Below the pieces are notes generated by a model. The model saw only the letters and a program-made list of their open reading frames with translations. It was not told where the DNA came from and did no database searches. A stretch of 12,076 nucleotides of DNA from CAINDR01 sp964495615 (GTDB lineage: Bacteria > Patescibacteriota > Patescibacteriia > Patescibacteriales > UBA12465): positions 1-12,076 of the forward strand of contig CAZBVX010000021.1 of NCBI GenBank assembly GCA_964495615.1. Reading direction: 5' to 3'. Below, in pieces: positions 1 through 8,169 of this stretch; position 1 is the first letter of the stretch; each line of letters opens with the position of its first letter. The translations under genes and the position numbers were made by a program.

Positions 1-539
1 ACATTTTGAAACTAAACCACATGGTTGAAGATAAAATTCACCAACGTTCAATTGGACCATACTCTCTCATTACTCAACAACCTTTGGGTGGAAAAGCTCA
101 ATTCGGTGGACAGCGTTTTGGAGAAATGGAAGTTTGGGCTTTGGAAGGTTATGGCGCTGCTCATACTTTGCAAGAAATTTTAACCATTAAATCCGATGAC
201 GTTCCTGGAAGAAGCAAAGCTTACGAAGCAATTATTAAGGGTGAAGAAATTGAAAAACTCAATGTTCCTGAATCTTTCAATGTTTTGATTCGTGAATTGA
301 AAGGCCTATGTTTAGATGTTGAACTCTTGGGTAATAATGAAGTTCTGGAAGTTCCGAAAGAAACTCCGGCGGAAGTTTTTGCTCAAGAAGAAAAAGGTAA
401 ACCGAAAGATGAAAAATTTGCCGTAGAAAATCCGGAAATTATTGCTGATGCTGAAAGTTTGGAAAAAATGGCGGAATTGGAAGAAAATTTAGAACCAGAA
501 ACAAACGAAGATTCAGCGTCAGAATTAATCGAAGAATAA
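1..539 (+). CDS. rpoB: RNA polymerase beta subunit, C-terminal fragment
   Basis: This is the 3' end of the beta subunit of DNA-directed RNA polymerase; the gene begins before the window. The visible frame opens with I-L-K-L-N-H and runs through PYSLITQQPLGGKAQFGGQR, then GEMEVWALEGYGAAHTLQEI. This is the near-invariant C-terminal block of RpoB that packs against the beta' subunit close to the active site. The conserved part ends around LCLDVELLG. It is followed by about 65 residues rich in Glu, Asp and Pro that I cannot match to any conserved RpoB element, ending in ELIEE and a TAA stop. The TTG at base 6 is an internal Leu codon, not a start. rpoC follows after 42 bases with no terminator between them, as in the usual rpoBC operon. 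Confidence 0.97.
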   Translation, partial: ILKLNHMVEDKIHQRSIGPYSLITQQPLGGKAQFGGQRFGEMEVWALEGYGAAHTLQEILTIKSDDVPGRSKAYEAIIKGEEIEKLNVPESFNVLIRELKGLCLDVELLGNNEVLEVPKETPAEVFAQEEKGKPKDEKFAVENPEIIADAESLEKMAELEENLEPETNEDSASELIEE

Positions 540-581
540 AATCTTCTCATTTTTACTAATTTTATCGCTTCATAAAAATAT

Positions 582-3500
582 ATGTTAAATCCAATCAAAA
601 CTAGCGATTTCGATGCTATCCGCTTGAAGTTAGCCAGCCCGGAAAATATTTTGGCCTGGTCCTTCGGTGAAGTTATTCGTCCGGAAACGATTAACTATCG
701 CACTCAGAAGCCTGAAAAGGATGGCCTTTTCTGTGAGAAGATTTTTGGTCCAACCAAAGACTGGGAATGTGCTTGCGGCAAATACAAAAAAATCCGCTAC
801 AAAGGAATTATTTGTGATAAGTGCGGTGTTGAAGTAACTCGCAGTATTGTTCGCCGTGAAAGAATGGGACACATTACTTTGCAAGTGCCGGCTACTCATA
901 TTTGGTTTTTGCGCGGTGTTTCTTCTAAAATTGGATTATTATTAAATCTTGGAATTCAGTCTTTGGAGAAAGTTATTTATTATGCCAGTTTTATCGTCAC
1001 TGAAGTTGATGAAGATTTGAAAGAAGCAACTATTGAACAAATCAAAAATGAGTACAAATCAAAAAAGAAAAGCATCGAAAAAGAAGGCGGTGAATTGAAA
1101 GAAGAAAAAATCAAACAATTAGACGAAGAATTCAACACTACCTTGAAAGAACTAAAAGAATTGAAACCGCTATTAGTAATTTCTGAGCAAAGTTATCAAT
1201 CCTTAAGTTTGAAATTTGGCCATATTTTTGAAGCTGGCATTGGTGCCGGTGCTATTCGCAAATTATTAGAAAAAATTGATCTAGAAAAAAGCGTTGAAAA
1301 ATTAGAAGAAAAACTAGTTGATGCGGTTGAGTCCAAAAAAGACAAATTAATCAAACGTTTAAAACTTCTAAAAAGTTTTCGCAACAACAATATTCGTCCA
1401 GAATGGATGATTTTGAATGTTTTGCCAGTTGTTCCGCCAGATTTGCGTCCGATGGTTGCTTTGGATGGAGGACGTTTTGCTGCTTCTGATTTGAATGATT
1501 TATATCGCCGGGTTATTAATCGCAATAATCGTTTGAAACAATTAGTTGACTTGAATGCCCCAGAAGTTATTTGTCGCAATGAAAAAAGAATGTTACAAGA
1601 AGCAGTTGATGCTTTGATTGATAACTCTGCTCGTCATAGCAAAACCGTTACTGCTTCCACTGGACAAAAAAGACAACTAAAATCTTTGGCTGATTCTTTG
1701 AAGGGAAAGCAAGGACGTTTCCGCCAAAACTTGCTTGGAAAACGTGTTGACTATTCCGGTCGTTCAGTAATCGTGGTTAATCCAAAATTAAACCTGGATC
1801 AATGTGGTTTGCCGAAAATCATGGCTATTGAATTATTTAAGCCATTTATTATCAGTCAGTTAATTAAGAGAGAAATTGTTCACAATGTCCGCAGTGCTTC
1901 TCGCTATATTGAAGCCGGGCACGATGAAGTTTTTGATATTTTAGAAGAAACGGTTCGCGATGCTTATGTGTTGCTGAACCGCGCTCCTACTTTGCATCGT
2001 CTTGGTATCCAAGCTTTTAAGCCAGTATTGATTGAAGGTAAAGCAATTCAGATTCATCCGCTTGTTTGTACTGCTTTTAATGCCGACTTTGATGGAGACC
2101 AAATGGCAGTTCATGTTCCTCTAACCAAGGAAGCCCGTCAAGAAGCAAAAGATTTGATGCTTTCTACTCACAATTTGTTGAAACCAGCGACTGGCGACCC
2201 AATCGTGGCTCCTTCACAGGATATTGTTTGGGGTGCTTACTACATGACTATTTTTGATGAAGAATCAAAAGATTTGAAAGATGAAGAATTAAAATATTTT
2301 TTCAGCGAAGATGAAGCCGACTTGGCTTATCAAAACAACTTCATCAAACTTCATCAACCAATTATAGTTCGCATGCCTGATGGCAAGAGAATTCGCACTT
2401 CAGTTGGACGTATTATTTTCAATCAGGTTTTGCCTGAAAAATTAAGATTCTTCAATGATGTTGTTGGTAAAGGTAAATTAAAGGATTTTATCCGCGAAGT
2501 GCTTCGTCTTTATGGCGAAGATGATACGGTCAAATTTATTGATCATCTAAAAAATAGTAGTTTTGCTTTTATTACCAAATCTGGTTTGTCTTGGGGTTTT
2601 GGTGATTTACCTTCCTTGCCTGAAAAAGACAAATTGATTGAAGATGCAAATGCTCAAGTTGAATTAATCCAAGAACAATATGAAGAAGGTTTGTTAACCG
2701 ATAGTGAAAGATATGCCAAGGTTGTTGAAGAATGGACTAAAACCAAAGACAAGGTTGCTGATATTTGTAAAAAAGGTTTAACTAAGGTTTTGCCTGTGTT
2801 CTCTATGATTGAATCTGGAGCGAGAGGTTCTTGGGCTCAGCCAGTACAGATTTTGGGTATGAAAGGCTTGGTTACTTCTCCTTCCGGTGCAATTATTGAA
2901 TTACCGGTTAAGGGAAATTTTAAGGCTGGTTTTGGTGTTTTGGAATATTTTATTTCCACCCACGCTACTCGTAAAGGTTTGTCCGATACCGCTCTTCGTA
3001 CCGCTAACGCTGGTTATTTGACTCGTCGTTTGGTTGATGTTTCTCAGGATATTATCGTTTCACAGGAAGATTGCGGCGACGAAGAAGGTTTAATTATCAC
3101 CAAAGAAGAAAGTGAAAAAGTTGGTGAAGATTTTTTCAAAAGAATTCTTGGGCGTTATCTCGCCAAAGATCTGAAAGATGATGCCGGTAAAAAAATATTA
3201 TCTGCTGGGGAATTGCTAACCGAAGATTTGTTACGAGAATTCCGTGCTAAAAATGTTGAAATTTCCGAAGCTTGTGTCCGTTCGGTTTTGACTTGCAAAA
3301 TGCACAAAGGAATTTGTGCCAAATGTTATGGCTATGATTTGGCTTATAACAAACCAGTAAAACTTGGCGCCACTGTTGGTGTTATTGCTGCTCAATCAAT
3401 TGGTGAACCAGGAACACAGTTGACGATGAGAACCTTTCACACTGGTGGTGTGGCTGGACAAGACGATATCACTCAAGGTTTGCCTCGTGTGGAAGAAATT

Positions 3501-4448
3501 TTTGAAGCACGTTCGCCAAAGAAAAAAGCTTTGATGTCTGATGTTTCTGGAAAGGTAAAAATTGATTTTGCTCAAAAACTTATTAGAGACAAAGACGGAA
3601 AAGAAATTTCTGTCACCAACCCGCAAACCAAAATTTTGAGTATTGCCTATCAAGGAAAGGATCAAGACAAATATTATTTCTCAGAAAAAATAAATGAAAT
3701 TAAACTTTCTTCTGGTATAACTTCCAAAGACAAGAAAAAATTAGCAATCAAGGTTTTGGTTGAAGATGGCGCAAAAGTATCAAAAGGAGCAGCCCTATTC
3801 TCTATCGGTGAAGAAATTGTTAAATCAAAAACCGCTGGCACAGCAGAAGTAAAAGACAAATTTGTTGGTGTCTTCAAAGAAGTCGAAAAGATTAAAGAAT
3901 TTTCCATTCCTCGCGGCACAATGATTATGGTCAAAGATGGCGATTCCGTGGAGAGAGGAACTCAATTAACTGAAGGCAGTCTTGATTTGCGCGAACTCTA
4001 CAAAATGAAAGGACGTTTAGAAACTCAGAAATATATTATTCGTGAAATTCAATATGTTTATTCTTCTCAAGGACAGCCTTTGAATGATAAACACATTGAA
4101 ATTATCTCTCGCCAGATGTTCTCCCGCTATTTAGTGAAAGAGGCTGGTGATACAAATCTATTGCCTGGAGAAACTATTGAAGAAGAGGTTTTGAATAAAG
4201 CCAACAAGGAAACTAATTATCCAGCAAGTGCTGAGAGATTATTGTTGGGGATTACCAAAGCTTCTCTAACCACTGACAGTTTCTTGTCTGCCGCTTCTTT
4301 CCAGGAAACTCCAAGAGTTTTGATTGAGGCGGCCGTTAACGGCAAAATCGATTATCTAGAAGGCTTAAAAGAAAATGTCATTATCGGCTGCTTAATTCCG
4401 GCCGGTACTGGCTACAAAGGAAAACAATCTCGCGAAGAATACAAATAA
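582..4448 (+). CDS. rpoC: RNA polymerase beta' subunit
   Basis: This is the full-length catalytic beta' subunit of RNA polymerase (1288 residues). The N-terminal zinc ribbon has C63-x-C65 and C78-x2-C81. The catalytic Mg2+ loop NADFDGDQ lies at residues 500-507 with D502, D504 and D506. The second zinc site is C831, C905, C912 and C915. The bridge helix and trigger loop region (AAQSIGEPGTQLTMRTFHTG) begins at residue 936. The C-terminus ends with the usual ETPRVL and IGCLIPAGTG blocks. It is shorter than the E. coli protein (1407 residues) because the large trigger-loop insertion (SI3) is absent. Residues about 145-196 form an extra Lys/Glu-rich segment, probably helical. The ATG at 582 gives the expected N-terminus. 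The 42 bases before it hold no Shine-Dalgarno motif, so it is probably co-transcribed with rpoB. A terminator follows. Confidence 0.98.
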   Translation: MLNPIKTSDFDAIRLKLASPENILAWSFGEVIRPETINYRTQKPEKDGLFCEKIFGPTKDWECACGKYKKIRYKGIICDKCGVEVTRSIVRRERMGHITLQVPATHIWFLRGVSSKIGLLLNLGIQSLEKVIYYASFIVTEVDEDLKEATIEQIKNEYKSKKKSIEKEGGELKEEKIKQLDEEFNTTLKELKELKPLLVISEQSYQSLSLKFGHIFEAGIGAGAIRKLLEKIDLEKSVEKLEEKLVDAVESKKDKLIKRLKLLKSFRNNNIRPEWMILNVLPVVPPDLRPMVALDGGRFAASDLNDLYRRVINRNNRLKQLVDLNAPEVICRNEKRMLQEAVDALIDNSARHSKTVTASTGQKRQLKSLADSLKGKQGRFRQNLLGKRVDYSGRSVIVVNPKLNLDQCGLPKIMAIELFKPFIISQLIKREIVHNVRSASRYIEAGHDEVFDILEETVRDAYVLLNRAPTLHRLGIQAFKPVLIEGKAIQIHPLVCTAFNADFDGDQMAVHVPLTKEARQEAKDLMLSTHNLLKPATGDPIVAPSQDIVWGAYYMTIFDEESKDLKDEELKYFFSEDEADLAYQNNFIKLHQPIIVRMPDGKRIRTSVGRIIFNQVLPEKLRFFNDVVGKGKLKDFIREVLRLYGEDDTVKFIDHLKNSSFAFITKSGLSWGFGDLPSLPEKDKLIEDANAQVELIQEQYEEGLLTDSERYAKVVEEWTKTKDKVADICKKGLTKVLPVFSMIESGARGSWAQPVQILGMKGLVTSPSGAIIELPVKGNFKAGFGVLEYFISTHATRKGLSDTALRTANAGYLTRRLVDVSQDIIVSQEDCGDEEGLIITKEESEKVGEDFFKRILGRYLAKDLKDDAGKKILSAGELLTEDLLREFRAKNVEISEACVRSVLTCKMHKGICAKCYGYDLAYNKPVKLGATVGVIAAQSIGEPGTQLTMRTFHTGGVAGQDDITQGLPRVEEIFEARSPKKKALMSDVSGKVKIDFAQKLIRDKDGKEISVTNPQTKILSIAYQGKDQDKYYFSEKINEIKLSSGITSKDKKKLAIKVLVEDGAKVSKGAALFSIGEEIVKSKTAGTAEVKDKFVGVFKEVEKIKEFSIPRGTMIMVKDGDSVERGTQLTEGSLDLRELYKMKGRLETQKYIIREIQYVYSSQGQPLNDKHIEIISRQMFSRYLVKEAGDTNLLPGETIEEEVLNKANKETNYPASAERLLLGITKASLTTDSFLSAASFQETPRVLIEAAVNGKIDYLEGLKENVIIGCLIPAGTGYKGKQSREEYK

Positions 4449-4464
4449 CTTATTGTCATCGCAA

Positions 4465-4503
4465 AAAAATTCCGTCCTGATTAAATTGGTCGGAATTTTT
4501 TTT
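4465..4503 (+). terminator. Intrinsic terminator after rpoC
   Basis: The arm AAAAATTCCG (4465-4474) pairs with CGGAATTTTT (4491-4500), and the right arm runs into eight consecutive T (4496-4503). Inside the loop, CC and GG can extend the stem across a T-T mismatch. It starts 16 bases after the rpoC stop and closes the rpoBC unit. Confidence 0.85.
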
Positions 4504-4509
4504 GAAGTT

Positions 4510-4520
4510 TGTGCTATAAT
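4510..4520 (+). promoter_or_regulatory. Extended -10 promoter for leaderless murJ
   Basis: TGTGCTATAAT is a perfect -10 hexamer (TATAAT, 4515-4520) with a TRTGN extension. No convincing -35 lies 16-18 bases upstream, as expected for an extended -10 promoter, and that region is occupied by the terminator stem. With the usual distance of six bases after the hexamer, transcription would start at the A of the murJ ATG (4527). The mRNA would then have no 5' leader. Confidence 0.7.
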
Positions 4521-4526
4521 TCACTT

Positions 4527-6143
4527 ATGACGAAAAATTTGAGAAAAGGACAAATCAACAGTATTGCTTTGGCCGCTACTTTGGTGGCAATATTTTCTTT
4601 ATTATCCAGATTTTTAGGAGTAATTCGCGATCGTATTCTTGCTGGGCAATTTGGTGCTGGAGAATTGTTAGATATTTATTATGCCGCTTTTAGGGTTCCG
4701 GATTTAGTTTTTAATTTGGTGGTTTTGGGGGCCTTATCCGCTGGCTTTATTCCGATTTTTACCAATCTTTTAAAAAAAGAAGAACCAGAAAACAAGGAGG
4801 CTTGGTATTTGGCGAGTAATGTTTTGAATTTTTTATCTCTTGCAATTTTAATTCTCTCAATTTTTGGCATAATTTTTGCCAATCCTTTAATCAAGGTTAT
4901 TGCTCCCGGTTTTAATCCGGAAGCTCAAAAATTAACCGCCAATTTGACTAGAATAATGTTTCTTTCGCCTTTATTTTTGGGAATTTCTGGTGTTTTGGGC
5001 GGCATTCTTCAATCGACGAAGCGTTTTTTGATTTATTCCATCGCTCCGATGGTTTATAATTTGGGAATTATTTTTGGTGCAATTTTTCTTTCCAAGTCTT
5101 GCGGAATTTATGGTCTCGCCTGGGGCGTGGTGATTGGTGCTTTTTTCCACGCCGTGATTCAGTTACCTTCGGTTTTTCGTTTGGGCTTTCGTTGGTCAAT
5201 GGTTTTGAATTGGCGGGACAAAAATACCAGGAAAATTGCTCGAATGATGGTGCCGCGAACGCTTAGCTTGGCTGTTTCTCAAATTGGTTTGTTATTTACT
5301 ACCATTATCGCCTCTTTGCTACCTAGCGGAACTTTGACTGTTTTTAATTTTGCCAACAATCTGCAGTCTTTCCCGGTTGGCGTTTTTGGCGTTTCTTTTG
5401 CTATTGCCGCCTTTCCTTCCTTCTCAGAATATGCTTTTGAACCGAAAATTTTGATTGAAAAATTTAGTTCCACCATGCGGCAGATTATGTTTTTTGTAAT
5501 TCCGACCACGGTTTTTATTATCACTCTTCGTGCCCAGATTATTCGTGTTGTTTATGGAACCGGCGCTTTTGATTGGAATGATACGGTTTTAACTATGAAT
5601 GCTTTGGGAATTTTTTCCATTTCCCTAGTTGCGCAAGCCGCCGCTCCGCTGTTGGTGAGGGTTTTTTATGCTCGCCACGATTCAAAAACTCCTTTGTATA
5701 TTGGCGGTTTAAGTGTCTTGAGTAATTTGATTCTTTCTTGGTATTTGGGCAGAAAAATGGGTGTGGCTGGTTTGGCAATTGCCGCTTCAGTTTCCAGTAT
5801 TTTAAATTTTATTTTGTTATGGATATTTCTCTATATTGAAATTCCAATTCTTAACGCTTTCCCAATTCTTATTTCCGCTCTAAAATACTCTGCCGCCGCT
5901 CTTTTGTCTGGCGTGGCAATTCAAATTTCCAAATTGGCAGTTTGGCCTTTTATTGATATGACAACTTTCAAAGGGGTCTTTATTCAATTATTAACTTCTT
6001 TGATTGTTGGAGTCTTAACTTATTTATTTATTTGCAAAATGCTGGGGAGTGAAGAGATGGAAAGCTTTTCTCGGGTTTTATCCAAAAAATTGCCGTTTAA
6101 AAAACTAAATGTCGGCGACCAAAGCGAAGCAAGGGGGAACTAA
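4527..6143 (+). CDS. murJ: Lipid II flippase MurJ (MviN family)
   Basis: This integral inner-membrane protein (538 residues) flips lipid-linked peptidoglycan precursor (lipid II) across the membrane. It has the hydrophobic pattern of the MviN/MurJ branch of the MOP transporter superfamily (about 14 helices expected) and its N-terminal signature: SRFLGVIRD (R28, R34, D35), D49 in LLDIYYAAF, RVP at 56-58 and GALSAGFIPIF at 68-78. From my alignment by eye with remembered E. coli MurJ, the positions matching R52, R53 and E57 are F62, N63 and L67. The reading frame also has a TTG at 4509, but it lies within the promoter. The ATG at 4527 gives a normal N-terminus (MTKNLRKGQ) and coincides with the predicted transcription start. 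No Shine-Dalgarno is present. A hairpin terminator follows, so the gene is probably transcribed alone. Confidence 0.94.
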   Translation: MTKNLRKGQINSIALAATLVAIFSLLSRFLGVIRDRILAGQFGAGELLDIYYAAFRVPDLVFNLVVLGALSAGFIPIFTNLLKKEEPENKEAWYLASNVLNFLSLAILILSIFGIIFANPLIKVIAPGFNPEAQKLTANLTRIMFLSPLFLGISGVLGGILQSTKRFLIYSIAPMVYNLGIIFGAIFLSKSCGIYGLAWGVVIGAFFHAVIQLPSVFRLGFRWSMVLNWRDKNTRKIARMMVPRTLSLAVSQIGLLFTTIIASLLPSGTLTVFNFANNLQSFPVGVFGVSFAIAAFPSFSEYAFEPKILIEKFSSTMRQIMFFVIPTTVFIITLRAQIIRVVYGTGAFDWNDTVLTMNALGIFSISLVAQAAAPLLVRVFYARHDSKTPLYIGGLSVLSNLILSWYLGRKMGVAGLAIAASVSSILNFILLWIFLYIEIPILNAFPILISALKYSAAALLSGVAIQISKLAVWPFIDMTTFKGVFIQLLTSLIVGVLTYLFICKMLGSEEMESFSRVLSKKLPFKKLNVGDQSEARGN

Positions 6144-6155
6144 TTAATCAAACAC

Positions 6156-6180
6156 AAAAGACCATGAAAATGGCCTTTTA
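6156..6180 (+). terminator. Hairpin terminator after murJ
   Basis: AAAAG, A, CCAT (6156-6165) folds on ATGG, C, CTTTT (6170-6179) around a GAAA tetraloop (6166-6169), with one A-C mismatch. The T-run is short (TTTTATT), so it should be weaker than the other two terminators. It begins 12 bases after the murJ stop and abuts the lepA promoter. Confidence 0.65.
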
Positions 6181-6209
6181 TTGACCGCTAGCAACAAATA
6201 AAGTAAGAT
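6181..6209 (+). promoter_or_regulatory. Promoter for leaderless lepA
   Basis: TTGACC (-35, 6181-6186, five of six consensus bases) and TAAGAT (-10, 6204-6209, four of six) are separated by exactly 17 bases. Six bases separate the -10 from the lepA ATG at 6216, which puts the expected transcription start on the A of the start codon. No ribosome binding site is present between promoter and gene, consistent with a leaderless message. Confidence 0.65.
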
Positions 6210-6215
6210 AAATTT

Positions 6216-8042
6216 ATGAATAGAAGCGAAAAAATAAGGAATTTTTGTATTATTGCTCATATTGATCACGGGAAATCAACCCTGGCCGATAGAATGTTGG
6301 AAATCACCGGAACAGTAGATAAGCGCAAAATGAAAGATCAGATTTTGGATGGAATGGATATTGAGCGCGAACGCGGCATTACAATCAAATTACAACCGGT
6401 AACCATGGATTATGATGGTTATCAACTAAACCTAATCGATACTCCGGGACACGTGGATTTTTCCTATGAAGTTTCCCGTTCTTTGGCTGCTGTGGAAACG
6501 GCTGTTTTATTAGTGGACTGCACTCAGGGGATTCAGGCTCAAACTTTAGCTAATCTTTATCTGGCTTTGGAGCAAGATTTAACAATTATTCCAGTAGTAA
6601 ACAAAATTGATTTGCCGGCTGCCGATGTCCAAAAAACCAAAGAAGAAATTATCAAATTAATTGGTTGTCGCGAAGAAGAAATTTTGTGTTCTTCCGGGAA
6701 AACTGGCGAAGGGGTAGAGGATATTTTGCGTTCGGTAATCAAGAATGGTCCTGAACCAAAAAGTGCTGACGCCAAAAATCCAGAACTTTCTCGCGCTTTA
6801 ATTTTTGACTCAAAATATGATGAATACAAAGGCGTTGTTGCTTATGTTCGTATTTTTAATGGAAGCATCAAAAAAGGAGACAAAATTCGTTTGATTATTT
6901 CCGGAGCAGAAAGTGAAGTTTTGGATATCGGTGTTTTTAAACCAGATTATTTTTCTACTGGCGAATTGAAAGAAGGGGAAATCGGCTACATCATCACCGG
7001 CTTTAAGCAAGTTGGTGATTGTCGTGTTGGCGACACAATTAGTTCCACTTTTAATCAAGCCAATGCAAAAGAATTGGAAGCCCTGCATGGTTATCAAGAC
7101 GTGAAGCCAATGGTTTTTGCTGGTGTTTTTCCTCGTGAAGGCAGTGATTTCAAGGAATTGCGCGAAGCAATGGAAAGGCTAAAACTCAACGATGCCGCCC
7201 TTGCTTATGAACCGGAAAGATCAGATGCTCTTGGTTTGGGTTTTCGTTGTGGTTTTTTGGGTCTGCTTCATTTGGAGGTTTTTCAAGAAAGACTGCGTCG
7301 AGAATATGATCTTGATTTGATTGTGACAGTGCCAAGTGTTGCTTATCAGGTCATAAAAAGCGATGGTGAAGAAATAATTGTCCGCACACCGCAAAAATTA
7401 CCGGATCCGACAAAAATTTCCAAAATTTTAGAACCTTGGGTGAAGCTGGATATTGTGACGCCAAAAAATTATCTGGGAAATATTATGAAAGTTTCTCAGG
7501 AAAGAAGGGGAATCTATAAAAACACTGAATATCTTTCTGCCGATAGTGATGATGCGAGAGTGATGCTTCATTATGAAATGCCAATGTCCGCAATTTTGAC
7601 CGATTTTTATGATCGCATCAAAAGTGTTTCTTCTGGTTATGCATCTTTGAATTATGAATTTTTTGATTATCGCGAAGCAGATGTCGTCAAAATGGATATC
7701 ATGGTTGCTGAAGAAATTGTTGAATCTCTTTCAGTGATTGTTTATCGCGACGACGCTTTTCGAGAAGGAAAAGAAATTGTTAAAATCCTAAAAAATTCTT
7801 TACCAAAGCAAATGTTTGTTTTGAAGTTGCAAGCTTCAATTGGCGCCAAAGTAATTGCTTCTGAGAGAATCAGTGCAATGAGTAAAGATGTTACTGCCAA
7901 ACTTTATGGCGGCGATGTTTCCCGTAAAAGAAAATTATTAGAAAAACAAAAAAAAGGAAAAAAGAAAATGATGACTGCCGGTAAAGGAAGTGTTGAAATA
8001 CCAGCAGAAACTTTTGTTAAAATTTTAAAAAGACAACAATAA
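6216..8042 (+). CDS. lepA: Elongation factor 4 (LepA) GTPase
   Basis: This translational GTPase (608 residues; E. coli LepA is 599) acts on the ribosome during initiation and elongation. It is EF-G-like in its first domains. The GTPase motifs are G1 AHIDHGKST (14-22), the LepA-typical switch I segment LDGMDIERERGITIK (44-58), G3 DTPGH (75-79), G4 NKID (129-132) and a G5-like SSGKTGEG (159-166). The LepA-specific C-terminal domain is complete, including YGGDVSRKRKLLEKQKKGKK and the ending VEIPAETFVKILKRQQ. The ATG at 6216 gives the standard N-terminus and sits just after a promoter, with no Shine-Dalgarno. A 37-codon reading frame starts two bases after the stop. Family identity is not in doubt. 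Confidence 0.97.
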   Translation: MNRSEKIRNFCIIAHIDHGKSTLADRMLEITGTVDKRKMKDQILDGMDIERERGITIKLQPVTMDYDGYQLNLIDTPGHVDFSYEVSRSLAAVETAVLLVDCTQGIQAQTLANLYLALEQDLTIIPVVNKIDLPAADVQKTKEEIIKLIGCREEEILCSSGKTGEGVEDILRSVIKNGPEPKSADAKNPELSRALIFDSKYDEYKGVVAYVRIFNGSIKKGDKIRLIISGAESEVLDIGVFKPDYFSTGELKEGEIGYIITGFKQVGDCRVGDTISSTFNQANAKELEALHGYQDVKPMVFAGVFPREGSDFKELREAMERLKLNDAALAYEPERSDALGLGFRCGFLGLLHLEVFQERLRREYDLDLIVTVPSVAYQVIKSDGEEIIVRTPQKLPDPTKISKILEPWVKLDIVTPKNYLGNIMKVSQERRGIYKNTEYLSADSDDARVMLHYEMPMSAILTDFYDRIKSVSSGYASLNYEFFDYREADVVKMDIMVAEEIVESLSVIVYRDDAFREGKEIVKILKNSLPKQMFVLKLQASIGAKVIASERISAMSKDVTAKLYGGDVSRKRKLLEKQKKGKKKMMTAGKGSVEIPAETFVKILKRQQ

Positions 8043-8044
8043 AT

Positions 8045-8158
8045 ATGAAAATTAAAAACAAAAAAAAGAAATTATTTAATATTATAACGATTTTTATTTC
8101 ATTAATCGTTTTGATTTCAATGGTTGCTTTGACATTTAGTTCCATTTTCTTCTACTAA
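8045..8158 (+). CDS. 37-residue single-pass membrane microprotein
   Basis: I do not recognise this small frame. Its ATG lies two bases after the lepA stop and its TAA lies 11 bases before the recJ start, so it fills the gap between them almost exactly. It encodes a basic N-terminus (MKIKNKKKK, residues 1-9) followed by an uncharged hydrophobic segment of about 25 residues (10-37), ending SSIFFY. The arrangement suggests one transmembrane helix with its N-terminus in the cytoplasm. No Shine-Dalgarno is present, so translation would depend on re-initiation after lepA. It resembles in form only the tiny Lys-rich membrane proteins of Firmicutes (Prli42 or DUF4044 type); no homology is claimed. 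It could be a chance frame in AT-rich DNA, but the tight fit and the charge pattern favour a real gene. Confidence 0.55.
   Translation: MKIKNKKKKLFNIITIFISLIVLISMVALTFSSIFFY
8129..8158 (+). promoter_or_regulatory. Possible promoter for recJ inside the microprotein frame
   Basis: A perfect -35 hexamer TTGACA (8129-8134) is followed after 18 bases by TACTAA (8153-8158), a poor -10 match (three of six). The predicted start would fall about five bases before the recJ ATG at 8170, resembling the short or absent leaders of murJ and lepA. The weak -10 keeps this tentative; read-through from lepA is the alternative. Confidence 0.35.
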
Positions 8159-8169
8159 CTTTTATTTTT

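Noticed and set aside
6..8. TTG as the start of a short separate gene
   Set aside because: The protein begins inside the conserved RpoB C-terminal block, so this is an internal Leu codon of a truncated rpoB.
1196..1579. Antisense open frame of 127 codons inside rpoC
   Set aside because: It is a shadow of the strongly conserved rpoC frame, with no recognisable domain or start signal. The other antisense frames under rpoC, murJ, lepA and recJ were dropped for the same reason.
4502..4507. TTGAAG as the -35 element for murJ
   Set aside because: It is only seven bases from TATAAT, far too close for a sigma-70 type promoter.
4509..4526. Upstream in-frame TTG as the murJ start
   Set aside because: The six extra codons are the -10 promoter itself (TATAAT reads Tyr-Asn). 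The ATG at 4527 gives a normal MurJ N-terminus.
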